Counted from the first letter of the stretch, positions 42,395-51,922 are shown. The stretch is DNA of 56,786 bases from Deltaproteobacteria bacterium (GCA_021817825.1 JAKAFS010000012.1:1-56786), one strand, 5' to 3'. Made by a program: numbers and translations. Notes: a model not told the origin generated them from the sequence alone.

Positions 42395-43042
42395 TTGCGC
42401 TACTATCCCCTTTTTCTCGACATTTCCGGACAGCGTTGCGTCGTGGTCGGCGGGGGGCAGGTGGCCGAACGCAAGGTCGGCCGGCTCCTGGACTGCGATG
42501 CCGCCGTGGAGGTCGTCGGCCCCTTTCTGACACCGAAACTGACGGCGCTCAAAGAGGAAGGGCGGATCGTCCATCGCGCGGCGGACTATGAAGCGGAATT
42601 GATTCGCGGCGCCCGGCTCGTGATCGGCGCCACGGACGATGAGGCCGTCAACGGGCGGATCTCTAAGGACGCCCGCGCATTGGGGATTCCGGTCAATATT
42701 GTCGACGATCCCGCCCGCTGCGACTTCATCCTGCCCTCCCTGGTCGAACGGGGGGATCTGGCGATCGCGATTTCCACGGGCGGCAAGAGTCCCGCTCTGG
42801 CCAAAAAGCTCCGCCGGGAGCTGGAGGCGGTCTATGGACCGGAATACGGGATCCTGACGACGATCCTGGGCGAACTGCGCCGAAAGGTCATCGACAGCGG
42901 CGGGGATCCCGATCGCCGCCGGGAGACGTTCGCGGCCGTCGTGGCTTCCGGCATCCTGGATCTCATCCGGGCGAAAGAGTGGAAAGCGGCGGCGGCGCTG
43001 ATCGAGGAGTTGACCGGCGTGGAGATGGAGGTGAAACCTTAG
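42395..43042 (+). CDS. sirC: Precorrin-2 dehydrogenase (siroheme synthase N-domain)
   Basis: 215 aa from a TTG start with GAAAGGAG ahead. The NAD-binding site CVVVGGGQVAERKV (~residues 15-28), IGATDDEAVN, and the CysG-N signature VNIVDDPARCDFILPSLV with the catalytic Asp. It oxidises precorrin-2 to sirohydrochlorin; in the Met8p/CysG branch it can also insert iron. First gene of the tetrapyrrole operon; one base separates its end from the next start. Confidence 0.93.
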   Translation: MRYYPLFLDISGQRCVVVGGGQVAERKVGRLLDCDAAVEVVGPFLTPKLTALKEEGRIVHRAADYEAELIRGARLVIGATDDEAVNGRISKDARALGIPVNIVDDPARCDFILPSLVERGDLAIAISTGGKSPALAKKLRRELEAVYGPEYGILTTILGELRRKVIDSGGDPDRRRETFAAVVASGILDLIRAKEWKAAAALIEELTGVEMEVKP

Positions 43043-43861
43043 GTGACCGATATCTGCCTTTTCCAAACGGCCCTTTTGGGCTACCTCGTCTGCACCGTCC
43101 TGTACGGCGTCTCGCTTTGGGGAAAGAGGGTCCTGCCCGCCAAAGCGGCCGCCTGGCTGATGCTTGCGGCCCTGACGTTCCATACCCTCTCTTTCGCTTT
43201 TCGCTGGAGCGCGACGGGAGGCGGCCCGGCCGTCGGCCTTTACGACGCCCTCTCCTTTTTCGCCTGGGCGATGGCCGCGGTGTATCTCGCCCTGCAATTG
43301 AAGACCAAAACCCGCGTCCTGGGGACCTTTGTCGCCCCGGTCATCACGCTCGTGATGGTGGTCGCTTCCGTCGGACTGGGCGGGGCGGTGGCGGCGCCGG
43401 CTGGTCTGCGGGGATCCCTGGTCACGCTCCATGTCCTGCTTTCGGTGACCGGCGAGGCCCTCTTTGCGGTGGCCTCCTGCGCGGGACTGATGTATCTGAT
43501 CCAGGACGGTCTGCTCAAAAAGAAACGGGCCGATCAGCTGAGCCGGCTTTTGCCGTCCCTCCTCGATCTGGACCGGATCAACCACTTCTGCCTCAGCGGC
43601 GGATTCCCCCTTTTGACCCTCGGGGTCCTGGCCGGGTCGCTCTGGGCGCGGATCGTCTGGGGAAGCCACTGGCAGTGGGATCCCAAGCAGGTCTGGACGC
43701 TTCTGGCCTGGGGCTTCTACGGTTTTCTCCTCCATCAGCGGCTGGCGATCGGCTGGCGGGGGCGCCGGGCGGCCCGCTGGTCCCTGGCGGCTTTTCTGAT
43801 CCTCCTCATCCTGCTGATCGTCGGACAGCCCCTCTTCCCGACGATTCACCGGTTCGTGTGA
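43043..43861 (+). CDS. CcsA/HemX-type cytochrome c assembly protein
   Basis: 272 aa with about eight membrane helices and the WWD-like motif WGSHWQWDPKQVWTLLAW (~residues 209-226), plus conserved His residues (TFHTLSF, TLHVLL). Members in this position between sirC and hemA are annotated HemX or CcsA. It may carry or present haem, or stabilise HemA. GTG start directly after the sirC stop; the hemA ATG follows four bases after its own stop. Confidence 0.88.
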   Translation: MTDICLFQTALLGYLVCTVLYGVSLWGKRVLPAKAAAWLMLAALTFHTLSFAFRWSATGGGPAVGLYDALSFFAWAMAAVYLALQLKTKTRVLGTFVAPVITLVMVVASVGLGGAVAAPAGLRGSLVTLHVLLSVTGEALFAVASCAGLMYLIQDGLLKKKRADQLSRLLPSLLDLDRINHFCLSGGFPLLTLGVLAGSLWARIVWGSHWQWDPKQVWTLLAWGFYGFLLHQRLAIGWRGRRAARWSLAAFLILLILLIVGQPLFPTIHRFV

Positions 43862-43865
43862 TCCC

Positions 43866-45125
43866 ATGCAACTCGTTCTGATCGGCATGAACCATAAGAC
43901 GACGCCCATCGAGATCCGCGAGCGTCTGCAACTGTCCTGCGGCGAAGGCGACCGGCCGCTTGCGGAGGTGATGCGTCTGCCCGAGGTCCGGGAGGCGCTC
44001 TACCTGGCCACCTGCAACCGGGTGGAGGTCCTGGCCCGGGTCACCGACGGCGAGCAGGCGGTCGCGGCGCTGAAGGCATTCATCCTGCGACAGGGAAATC
44101 TCAGCGCCGCGGAACTGGAACGGTGTCTCTACATCCATAGGGACCGGGAGGCCGTCCGCCATCTCTTTCGCGTCACGGCGAGCCTCGATTCCCTGGTGAT
44201 GGGGGAGCCGCAGATCCTCGGGCAGATGAAGGCGGCCTTCCGGGAGGCCGTCGAGCACCGGGCGACGGGCGTTTTGCTGAACCGCCTCGTTCACCACGCC
44301 TTCCGGGTCGCCAAAAGGGTCCGGACCGAGACGGGGATTGCCGGGAACGCGGTTTCGGTCAGTTATGCCGCCGTCGAACTGGCGAAGAAGATCTTCGGCG
44401 ATCTCAAGGGAAAGACAATTCTTCTCATCGGCGCCGGGGAGATGTCGGAACTGGCCGCCCGGCACCTCATCCGTCAGGGAGTGGGAAGCATCATGATCGC
44501 CAACCGGACCTACAGCCGGGCCGAAGAGATGGCGACGCTGTTTCAGGGGGTTCCCGTGGCCTTCGAGCGGTTTTGCGAAACGCTGCCCGAGGTGGATATC
44601 GTGATCGCCTCCACCGGCGCCCCGGGCTACATCCTGACGGCCGAGCGCGTGGCCGAGGCGCTGCGGCGGCGGCGGAACCGCCTGCTCTTTCTGATCGACA
44701 TCGCCGTTCCCCGGGACATCGATCCCAGGGCCGGCGAGATCGACAATGTCTTTCTCTACAACATCGACAACCTCCAGGAGGTCGTCGACGGCAACAAAGA
44801 AGTGCGAAGGACCGAGGCGCTCAAGGCCGAAGAGATCATCGGTGCGGAGATCACGGAGTTCGAGCAGTGGTTCAACGCCCTGGAGGTCGTGCCGACGATC
44901 GTGGCGCTCCGCGACAAGCTGGAGGGAATCATGAAGGGGGAACTGGAAAAATCCGCCGCCTGGCTGAAGGGTCTCCCCGAGGGCGACAAGGCCCGGATCG
45001 AGATCCTCGCCGCTTCCATCGTGAACAAGATCCTCCACGAGCCGATGATCGGCCTCAAAGAGGAAAGCCGGGAAAAGGACGCCTTGCCTTTCGTGGCGGC
45101 GATTCGCAGACTTTTCAAACTATAG
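43866..45125 (+). CDS. hemA: Glutamyl-tRNA reductase
   Basis: 419 aa. Catalytic ATCNRVE (Cys50), GMNHKTTP start, VMGEPQILGQMKAAF, NADPH site LLIGAGEMSELAARHL and the C-terminal dimerisation domain. It reduces Glu-tRNA to glutamate-1-semialdehyde, the first committed step of the C5 haem pathway. Its TAG stop (45123-45125) is in the same frame as the following hemC gene. Confidence 0.96.
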   Translation: MQLVLIGMNHKTTPIEIRERLQLSCGEGDRPLAEVMRLPEVREALYLATCNRVEVLARVTDGEQAVAALKAFILRQGNLSAAELERCLYIHRDREAVRHLFRVTASLDSLVMGEPQILGQMKAAFREAVEHRATGVLLNRLVHHAFRVAKRVRTETGIAGNAVSVSYAAVELAKKIFGDLKGKTILLIGAGEMSELAARHLIRQGVGSIMIANRTYSRAEEMATLFQGVPVAFERFCETLPEVDIVIASTGAPGYILTAERVAEALRRRRNRLLFLIDIAVPRDIDPRAGEIDNVFLYNIDNLQEVVDGNKEVRRTEALKAEEIIGAEITEFEQWFNALEVVPTIVALRDKLEGIMKGELEKSAAWLKGLPEGDKARIEILAASIVNKILHEPMIGLKEESREKDALPFVAAIRRLFKL

Positions 45126-45134
45126 GAGGCAGCC

Positions 45135-46058
45135 ATCAAAAAGCAATTCAGGATCGGAACGCGGGGGAGCGCCCTGGCCACGACGCAAGCCGGGTGGGTG
45201 GCCGACCGCATCAGGGAACAGATTCCCGGTGCGTCAGTGGAACTGGTCGTCATCAAGACGAAGGGGGACATCCTTCAGGATGTTTCCCTGGCCCAGGCGG
45301 GCGGAAAAGGACTCTTCGTCAAGGAGATCGAGGAGGCCCTCCTTGCGGGCGACGTGGATCTGGCCGTGCACAGCATGAAGGATCTTCCCGCCGAACTGCC
45401 CGGGGAACTGGTGATCACCGCCACGCCGCTGCGGGAGGACCCCCGGGACGCCCTCATTTCCTGGGAACAGCTGCCGCTGGAGCAGCTTCCCCCCGGGGCG
45501 ATGATCGGCACCGGCTCGCTGCGCCGCAGTTTGCAGCTCCGGAACTGGATGCCCCGTTTGACGATCGTGCCGCTCCGGGGCAATCTCGATACGCGGATCG
45601 GAAAAGTCTCGAAGACGGGCCTCGACGGGGTGATCCTCGCGGCGGCGGGGATCCGGCGCATGGGCTGGGAGGCGAAGATCGCCCAATGCTTTCCTGTGGA
45701 AACCATGCTGCCGGCCGTCGGTCAGGGAGTGCTGGGGATCGAAACGCGGCGGGACGATACAGCGGTCCGCGAGGCCCTCGCCTTTCTCGACGATCCGACA
45801 ACGGCCTGCGAAGTCGGCGCCGAGCGGGCCTTTCTGGAGGGCCTGGGCGGCGGCGGGTGCCAGCTGCCGATCGCCGGTTTTGCCAGAAAGACAGGCGACC
45901 ACCTGGTCCTGGAGGGGTTGATCGGGAGCATCGACGGGAAGGTGATGTTGCGCGACCGGGTCGAGGGGTCCGCCGGGACCTTTGCCGAACTGGGCCGGGG
46001 GCTGGCCGAGGCGCTCCTGGCACGGGGCGGCCGGGCGCTCCTCGCTGCGGTTCTTTGA
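45135..46058 (+). CDS. hemC: Porphobilinogen deaminase with an apparent ATC start codon
   Basis: 307 aa if it starts at 45135. The conserved N-terminus KKQFRIGTRGSALATTQAG (Arg10 in the place of E. coli Arg11) lies upstream of the first ATG/GTG/TTG: the next usual start, GTG at 45198, would delete it. Between the in-frame hemA stop and this region the only codons are GAG, GCA, GCC and ATC; AGGAGG (45124-45129) stands five bases ahead of the ATC. Downstream, HSMKDLP, RRGSLR-like SLRRSLQL and the dipyrromethane Cys in GGGGCQ (Cys242, as in E. coli) are normal. It joins four porphobilinogens into hydroxymethylbilane. Confidence 0.93.
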   Translation: MKKQFRIGTRGSALATTQAGWVADRIREQIPGASVELVVIKTKGDILQDVSLAQAGGKGLFVKEIEEALLAGDVDLAVHSMKDLPAELPGELVITATPLREDPRDALISWEQLPLEQLPPGAMIGTGSLRRSLQLRNWMPRLTIVPLRGNLDTRIGKVSKTGLDGVILAAAGIRRMGWEAKIAQCFPVETMLPAVGQGVLGIETRRDDTAVREALAFLDDPTTACEVGAERAFLEGLGGGGCQLPIAGFARKTGDHLVLEGLIGSIDGKVMLRDRVEGSAGTFAELGRGLAEALLARGGRALLAAVL

Positions 46059-46075
46059 GCATCGGAGAACGATTC

Positions 46076-47617
46076 ATGAAGGAAACGGGAAAGGTCTACA
46101 TCATCGGGGCCGGGCCGGGCGATCCGGGGCTGATTACCCTCCGGGCGATCCAGTGTCTCCGTGAGGCCGACGTCGTCATTTACGATCAGCTGGTCAATCC
46201 GGAGATCCTCTGCCATGCAGAGAAAAAGCCCCGACTGATCGATGCCGGAAAAAGAGGGGGACATCATACCCTTCCCCAGGCGGAGATCAACCGGCTGCTC
46301 GTGGCCGAGGCCGAGGCCGGGGCCGTAGTGGCCCGGCTCAAGGGGGGCGATCCCTTCATCTTCGGCCGAGGCGGCGAGGAGGCGGAGATCCTCCGCGAGG
46401 CGGGCATTTCCTTCGAGGTCGTTCCCGGCATCAGCTCGGCGGTTGCGGTGCCGGCCTATGCCGGCATCCCGCTTACCCACCGGGAACACACCACCAGCGT
46501 GGCTTTCGTTACGGGGCACGAGGATCCCACCAAGGAAAAGAGCGGCCTCGACTGGCCGACCCTCGCCGGCATCGGGACGCTCGTTTTTCTCATGGGCGTG
46601 AAGAACCTTGCGGAAATCGCCGCGAACCTGATCCGCTGCGGGAAGTCCCCGGATACGCCCGCCGCCCTCATTCGCCGCGGGACGACGCCCGACCAGGAGG
46701 TCCTGACCGGAACCCTGGCCGATATCGCCCAGCGGGCCCGGGAACGTCGCTTCGCGCCGCCTGCGATCCTCGTCGTCGGCACCGTGGTGGCCTTACGGGA
46801 GACCCTCGACTGGTACGAGACGAAACCGCTTTTCGGGCGGGGGATCGTCGTTACCCGGCCGGAGGCGCAGGCCGGGGAAATGGCCGAACGCCTCGGCGCC
46901 GCCGGGGCCCGGGTGATTCATTTTCCCGTCATCCGGGTGGCCGAACCGGAAAGCTGGGCAGCCCTCGACGCCGCCTGCGAACGCCTGGAGGCCTACCGGT
47001 GGCTCATCTTCACGAGCGCCAACGGCGTGGCCTTCTTCTTCCGCCGTCTCCGGGAGCGGGGCGGAGATCTCCGCGACCTCAAGGGGATCCGGATTGCCAC
47101 CATCGGCCCGGCGACCGCCGCGGCCGTGGAAGCCCGGGGAATCCGCGTCGATCTCGTGCCCGAGGCGTTCATCTCCGAAGGAGTCGTCCGGGCCTTTGCG
47201 GACGTTGATCTCCAGGGTTGCCGGGTCCTCCTTCCCAGGGCGGCCGAGGCCAGGGACGTGATTCCCGAAGGGCTGACGCAGATGGGCGCGACCGTGGACG
47301 TCGTCACGGCCTACCGGACGGTTCGCTCCGATGCGGAGGCGTCGACGCTGGCCCCCTTTTTTGCGGCCGGAAAGATCGCCGCCCTGACCTTCACGAGTCC
47401 CTCGACGGTGACTCACTTTCTGGGGATCATGGGGCCCCAGTTCCACCTGCCGTCCGGGGTCAAGGTCGCCTGCATCGGTCCGGTGACTGCCGCGGCCGCC
47501 AGAAAAGCGGGCCTTCCGGTGGACATCCTCCAGGAGCGTTACACGATTCCCGGCCTCGTGGAGGCGATGACCGCCTACTTCGGCCAGGCAGGACGAGAGC
47601 CCTCGGATCGACCCTGA
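46076..47617 (+). CDS. cobA-hemD: CobA-HemD fusion: uroporphyrinogen-III methyltransferase/synthase
   Basis: 513 aa. Residues ~1-250 are the SUMT methyltransferase: [53 protein letters not shown] and TGHED. Residues ~260-500 are the HemD synthase: [46 protein letters not shown] and [11 protein letters not shown]. Together they close hydroxymethylbilane to uroporphyrinogen III and methylate it to precorrin-2, feeding SirC. Such fusions are usual in Firmicutes and deltaproteobacteria. The ATG at 46076 has a GGAG ahead, 17 bases after hemC. Confidence 0.95.
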   Translation: MKETGKVYIIGAGPGDPGLITLRAIQCLREADVVIYDQLVNPEILCHAEKKPRLIDAGKRGGHHTLPQAEINRLLVAEAEAGAVVARLKGGDPFIFGRGGEEAEILREAGISFEVVPGISSAVAVPAYAGIPLTHREHTTSVAFVTGHEDPTKEKSGLDWPTLAGIGTLVFLMGVKNLAEIAANLIRCGKSPDTPAALIRRGTTPDQEVLTGTLADIAQRARERRFAPPAILVVGTVVALRETLDWYETKPLFGRGIVVTRPEAQAGEMAERLGAAGARVIHFPVIRVAEPESWAALDAACERLEAYRWLIFTSANGVAFFFRRLRERGGDLRDLKGIRIATIGPATAAAVEARGIRVDLVPEAFISEGVVRAFADVDLQGCRVLLPRAAEARDVIPEGLTQMGATVDVVTAYRTVRSDAEASTLAPFFAAGKIAALTFTSPSTVTHFLGIMGPQFHLPSGVKVACIGPVTAAAARKAGLPVDILQERYTIPGLVEAMTAYFGQAGREPSDRP

Positions 47618-47690
47618 AAGAGCGCCCATTGCCTTTCCGGGAACGCGGAAACGGAAAATAAAACGCGTCTTTCTCTTATTAAGGATTCCT

Positions 47691-48695
47691 ATGACCTACA
47701 AGATTTGCCTGCTTCCCGGCGATGGGATCGGCCCCGAAGTGGTGGCCGCAGCCAAAGAGGTTTTGCAAAGTCTGCCGCTGGCATTTGAATTTACTTGCGC
47801 CGAGATCGGGTTTGGCGCCTATGAACGGCTCGGCACCCCCCTGCCGGACGCCACGCTGGAATGCATTCGCCGCTCGAACGCCTCGCTGTTTGGCGCGGTC
47901 ATGACGCCGCCCAATGTGCGCGGCTATTTTTCCCCGGTGGTGCGGATGCGGCAACAGCTGGATCTCTATGCCAACCTGCGGCCGATTCGTTCCGTTCCGC
48001 ATCCCTCCTCTCGTCCCGGCATCGATTTCATTATCGTCCGCGAGAACACCGAAGGGTTGTACTCCGGTGTCGAACGTCTCGAGGATGACGGCGATCGCGC
48101 CGTCACGGAACGGATCATCACCCGCAGAGGCTCGGAACGGATAGTGCGCAAAGCCTTCGCCCTGGCGCGCCAATCGGGTCGTAAGAAAATCCATGTGGTT
48201 CACAAAGCCAATGTCCTGCGTCAGAGCTGCGGCCTTTTTCGCACGGTGGCGCTCGGGATCACCCCGGAATATCCCGAAATCGATATGAACGAATTGCTCG
48301 TCGACACTTGCGCGATGGAACTCGTCCGGGCGCCGGAGCAGTTCGAACTGATCGTCACCACCAACCTCTTCGGCGACATCCTGAGCGACGAGGCTTGCAT
48401 GCTCGTCGGCGGACTGGGCGTTGCAGCCTCCGGGAACATCGGTCCCGAGGCCGCCGTTTTCGAACCGGTGCATGGTTCCGCACCGCCCCTGGTGGGGGCG
48501 GGCATCGCCAATCCAGCGGCCACTTTCCTGGCCGCAGCGATGATGCTGGAGCATCTCGGAGAAGCGGGAGAGGCGGACCGTCTGCGGCGTGCCGTCGAGG
48601 CCTGCCTCGCCGCCGGAGAGTGCACTCCTGATTTGGGTGGAACGCTGACGACGAGCGGGATGACCCGGAAGGTCATTCAATCCCTGACCCCTTGA
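47691..48695 (+). CDS. Isocitrate/isopropylmalate dehydrogenase family enzyme
   Basis: 334 aa NAD(P)-dependent beta-decarboxylating dehydrogenase: LLPGDGIGPEVV start, RMRQQLDLYANLRP (substrate arginines), RENTEGLYSGVE, HKANVLR (catalytic Lys), TTNLFGDILSDE (metal Asp) and GNIGPEAAVFEPVHGSAP. The length and motifs fit NAD-isocitrate, homoisocitrate or tartrate-type members; the sequence alone does not settle which. TTAAGGA precedes the ATG. Its last 19 bases overlap the convergent MFS gene. Confidence 0.92.
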   Translation: MTYKICLLPGDGIGPEVVAAAKEVLQSLPLAFEFTCAEIGFGAYERLGTPLPDATLECIRRSNASLFGAVMTPPNVRGYFSPVVRMRQQLDLYANLRPIRSVPHPSSRPGIDFIIVRENTEGLYSGVERLEDDGDRAVTERIITRRGSERIVRKAFALARQSGRKKIHVVHKANVLRQSCGLFRTVALGITPEYPEIDMNELLVDTCAMELVRAPEQFELIVTTNLFGDILSDEACMLVGGLGVAASGNIGPEAAVFEPVHGSAPPLVGAGIANPAATFLAAAMMLEHLGEAGEADRLRRAVEACLAAGECTPDLGGTLTTSGMTRKVIQSLTP

Positions 48696-49924
48696 CGTTC
48701 ACACCGGGCGGACTGGACGCGCAGGGTGTGCAGTTCCCGGACCTGCCGGACCCCGATCCAGAGGGCGGCCATCATTCCCATTCCCAGGATTCCCGAGGCC
48801 GACATGGCCGTCTGCACGGGGAAACGATCGGCACAGACACCGAGGACCGCACTGGCAAAAGGCGTCAGGGCATGGTCGACCATGTAGAGCGACATGACCC
48901 GCCCCTGGAGTTCCTCGGGCGTCAGGCTCAAGACGAGCGTATTGTTGTTGACCCGGAAGGTCATCTGGCAAAAGCCGATGGCGGCGAGCAGGGCAAAGGA
49001 CAGCCATAGATGGGAGGAGAACGCCAGGATGACGACGAAACCGCAGCCGGCCAGCAAGACCGTTATGCCGAGCCGGCCGCTGCACATCCGGTTGCCGAAG
49101 GACGCCTGGATCAGGGTCGCCAGCAGACCGCCCGCCCCGAACGCGGCAACGAGATATCCATAGGTGTCGGCCCCGGCATGGAGGACCTTGTCGGTAAAGA
49201 CGGGAAGAATCTGTAGGATGGGAATGATGAAGGCCGCCGCGATAAAGCTCAACATCAGCAGTCCCAGCACGGTTCTTTCATTCCAGACGTAGCGGATCCC
49301 TTCTTTGAAGCTGGCTAACGCCGAGTGCTTACGTGTTGAACCGGCAACACGGTGCGGAACCTTCATCGGGAAGAGGATTGCCACCATGATGAAATAGAGA
49401 CCCGCCTGCAAAAGGAAGTTGCCTGTCATGCCGAAGGCGAGAATCAGCACCCCGCCGGCGGCGGGCCCGATGATGCGGCTCGCGTTGCCGCCCACGGCGT
49501 TCAAGGCGATGGCATTGCCCAGTTCCGCGCGGGGGACCATGTTGGCGATCAGGGCCTGACGCACGGGCATGTTGACGGCGAGACCCGTGCCCATGACGAA
49601 GCTGAAGACCATGGCATGCCAGACACGCACCCGGTCCAGGGCCACCAGCAGGGCGAAGGTCACGGCGGCAAAAGCCAGGATCAATTGCAGCACGATCAGC
49701 ATGCGGCGGCGGTCCAGGCGGTCGGCGGCCACCCCTCCCAGCGGACCCAACAGGAGAAAGGGAAAGGAACGGAGCGCGGCCGTAATTCCCACGATCATCG
49801 CCGAACCGGACAACTTCCAGACGAGCCAGCTCACGGTTACCTGCTGGATCCAGAAGCCGGCCATGTTCAACAGATTTCCCAGCCACAAGTAACGGTAGTT
49901 GGCGTAACGCAGGGATGCAAACAT
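48677..49924 (-). CDS. MFS transporter (enterobactin-exporter-like, MFS_3)
   Basis: 415 aa with 12 predicted membrane helices. LRYANYRYLWLGNLLNMAGFWI, VSWLVWKLSGSA and GPLGGVAADRLDRRRMLI (the MFS loop 2-3 motif) are typical of the MFS_3 / EntS-like drug or siderophore exporters. The start ATG at 49924 has AAGGAGG directly ahead; a TTG 51 bases upstream is in frame but without RBS. 3' end overlaps the dehydrogenase gene. Substrate unknown. Confidence 0.88.
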   Translation of the reverse strand: MFASLRYANYRYLWLGNLLNMAGFWIQQVTVSWLVWKLSGSAMIVGITAALRSFPFLLLGPLGGVAADRLDRRRMLIVLQLILAFAAVTFALLVALDRVRVWHAMVFSFVMGTGLAVNMPVRQALIANMVPRAELGNAIALNAVGGNASRIIGPAAGGVLILAFGMTGNFLLQAGLYFIMVAILFPMKVPHRVAGSTRKHSALASFKEGIRYVWNERTVLGLLMLSFIAAAFIIPILQILPVFTDKVLHAGADTYGYLVAAFGAGGLLATLIQASFGNRMCSGRLGITVLLAGCGFVVILAFSSHLWLSFALLAAIGFCQMTFRVNNNTLVLSLTPEELQGRVMSLYMVDHALTPFASAVLGVCADRFPVQTAMSASGILGMGMMAALWIGVRQVRELHTLRVQSARCERQGVRD

Positions 49925-49993
49925 GCCGCCTCCTTGGGGGCTCCCTTGCGCCGACGGATTTCCCTTATGGTTCAAGATAGCCTGCCTTCCTTG

Positions 49994-50956
49994 TTAGTAC
50001 CCCTTGGTCCGGTCCACGACACCCGGAAGCGGTTCCCCGCGTTGCCAGCGGTGATAATTGTCGACGAACTCGTCGCAGATCTCCACGGGACTGGCGATGC
50101 CGGAGACGTGCGGGGTCAGGATGACGTTGTTCAAGCGCCATAGTTCGCTGTCCGGCGGCAAGGGTTCGATCTCGCAGACATCGAGCACGGCGCGGATTCG
50201 CCCGGTCTTGAGAACCTCGACGAGCGCCCTTTCGTCGATCTCCGGGCCCCGGCCGATATTGATGAGCAGGGCGCCATCCTTGAGCATCTCCAGTTGTCGT
50301 TTGCCGAGAACGTGATGGGTTTCCTCCGTAAGCGGCAAGACCACGACCAGGCAATCTACCCGGGGGAGGAGTCGATCGAGATCCCGGGGACCGAAGATCT
50401 CATCCACCTGGGGTATGGGGTCCGGATGCCGCCGCATTCCGAGGACATGCATGCCGGACTCCTTGGCGCGCCTGGCCACCGCCTGTCCGATCGAACCCAG
50501 ACCCAAGACCCCGATCGTCTGGCCGCGCAGTGGCACGGGCCGGACCTCGGAGAGACTGCGATCCCAGATCCGTTGTCTCTGCTTTTTCAGCAACGGACCG
50601 ATCTTCCTGCCGAAAAAGAGCAGATAGGCCAGGACATATTCGGCCATGCTCTCTCCGTGGCTGAGCCCCTTGGTCAGGAGGGTGGCGTCCGGCAGGAGGG
50701 GATTGCGGGCCAGCCGGTCGTTCCCCGCCGACGTCGAGGCGATCCAGCGCAAACAGGAAGCCTGCTTCAGCAGCTCGTCGGTGATCCGGCGGGTCGGCGC
50801 CAGCAGAATCGTCGCCGCGGGGATGTGTTCGCTCACCGCCTCCCATTCCGCTCCCGCGTGGATCGTGAGTTCGGGGATGCGTTGCGAAAGGATCTTCTCC
50901 AGTGCGACGGCGTAGGGGTGAAATATGACCAGTTGTGCCTCGGCCAAGCCATTCAT
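49994..50956 (-). CDS. D-2-hydroxyacid dehydrogenase
   Basis: 320 aa. NAD site IGVLGLGSIGQAVARRA (~residues 147-163), catalytic Arg in LINIGRGPEIDE, Glu in VCEIEPLPPDSELW and His in TPHVSGIASP. It reduces 2-oxo acids to D-2-hydroxy acids; the GhrA-like group is closest by appearance. Divergent from the GntR gene, about 190 bases away, so it may share its control. AAGGAGG precedes the ATG. It is 69 bases ahead of the MFS gene on the same strand and may be co-transcribed with it. Confidence 0.92.
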   Translation of the reverse strand: MNGLAEAQLVIFHPYAVALEKILSQRIPELTIHAGAEWEAVSEHIPAATILLAPTRRITDELLKQASCLRWIASTSAGNDRLARNPLLPDATLLTKGLSHGESMAEYVLAYLLFFGRKIGPLLKKQRQRIWDRSLSEVRPVPLRGQTIGVLGLGSIGQAVARRAKESGMHVLGMRRHPDPIPQVDEIFGPRDLDRLLPRVDCLVVVLPLTEETHHVLGKRQLEMLKDGALLINIGRGPEIDERALVEVLKTGRIRAVLDVCEIEPLPPDSELWRLNNVILTPHVSGIASPVEICDEFVDNYHRWQRGEPLPGVVDRTKGY

Positions 50957-51041
50957 CGAGAGCCTCCTTGTGCCATTGTAATGGAAATTCGTTAAAAATT
51001 ACAAACAGCCATCGGCTCGCTGCGGAGCGCGAAAATTTTTG

Positions 51042-51070
51042 TTGACAAGCCGAAATCTCCTGGATAAGAT
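51042..51070 (+). promoter_or_regulatory. Strong sigma-70 promoter of the gntR gene
   Basis: TTGACA (51042-51047), 17-base spacer, TAAGAT (51065-51070). The operator-like palindrome starts right at its 3' edge. Confidence 0.85.
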
Positions 51071-51087
51071 GTCTACACAAGTAGACA
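51070..51087. promoter_or_regulatory. GntR-type operator
   Basis: TGTCTACACAAGTAGACA: arms TGTCTAC/GTAGACA with a 4-base spacer, from the -10 edge over the expected transcription start. Typical size and place for autorepression by a HutC-type GntR protein. Confidence 0.75.
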
Positions 51088-51148
51088 AGTATACCTAACA
51101 TGTTCTACAGTGTCTGTCAACCTAAAGGGAAAGGAGGCATCATACCGC

Positions 51149-51922
51149 ATGGACTCCGTACTGCCCATCTACTATCAGATCAAACATGCCATCCGTAGTT
51201 GGATCATCAACCGGGAATACAATCCCGGGGAGAAAATTCCCTCCGAGGCCGAATTGATGGGCCAATTCAAGGTCAGCCGGCTGACCGTCCGGCAGGCCAT
51301 CTCCCAACTGGTCCAGGAAGGGCTTTTGATCTCGCGACGAGGCGAAGGGACGTTCGTGAGCACCGACGAACAGCTCATCAACAGCTTCAATGCCGAACTG
51401 CGGGGCTTCGCGGACAATATCTTCGCCCGTAATCTGAACGTCGAGACGCGATCCGTCAGCCTGACGCGCATGGCGGCCCCCAAAGTGATCAAGCAGAAGC
51501 TGGACATCGGGGAGGGGGGGGGCGACGTCTTTCAGATCAAGCGGAATCGCTTTCTGCATGGCAAACATTTCTCCTTCGCCGTCAACTATCTGCCCCTTCA
51601 CATTGGTGAGCGGGTGAGTGAAGACGAGCTTTACCGAAAGCCGCTTTCCCGGATCCTCGTCGGGGAACTGGGCATCACCTTCGCCGAATCCGTGCAGACC
51701 ATTCAGGCGTCCTTCGCCGACCACGAGGTCGCCGAGGCGCTGGCCATTGCATCGGGATCCCCGATCCTTTTTATCGAGCGGATCGTCTACAACCGGGAAC
51801 ACAAACCCGTGGACGTCTTCCAGAGTTCCTATCCGGGAGATCAATTCAAGCTGCTGGTGCGCTTCAAGAATGTCAAGAGCCGGTGGGTGCATCAATCCGA
51901 GAAGAGCGAGGCGAAGCCGTGA
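51149..51922 (+). CDS. GntR family (HutC/UTRA) transcriptional regulator
   Basis: 257 aa. N-terminal winged helix: PIYYQIKHAIRSWIINREYNPGEKIPSEAEL is the GntR entry in two parts, then FKVSRLTVRQAISQLVQEGLL and RRGEGTFV. The C-terminal UTRA domain (ADHEVAEALAIASGSPILFIERI; the RIVYNREHKPVDVFQSSYPGDQ block) binds a small effector. The ATG at 51149 has AAAGGAGG ahead at 11 bases; a GTG at 51110 lacks an RBS. It probably controls itself, the divergent D-2-hydroxyacid dehydrogenase and the ABC transporter downstream. Confidence 0.92.
   Translation: MDSVLPIYYQIKHAIRSWIINREYNPGEKIPSEAELMGQFKVSRLTVRQAISQLVQEGLLISRRGEGTFVSTDEQLINSFNAELRGFADNIFARNLNVETRSVSLTRMAAPKVIKQKLDIGEGGGDVFQIKRNRFLHGKHFSFAVNYLPLHIGERVSEDELYRKPLSRILVGELGITFAESVQTIQASFADHEVAEALAIASGSPILFIERIVYNREHKPVDVFQSSYPGDQFKLLVRFKNVKSRWVHQSEKSEAKP

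Noticed and set aside
42275..43909. 544-codon minus-strand frame over the tetrapyrrole genes.
   Set aside because: Antisense shadow of sirC and the ccsA-like gene, rich in Gln/Arg/Gly with no domain; typical of GC-rich coding regions.
44573..46075. Long plus-strand frame running into cobA-hemD from upstream.
   Set aside because: It is the third-frame shadow of hemA and hemC; the first 500 codons have Arg/Gly-rich shadow composition, and the true ATG with RBS is at 46076.
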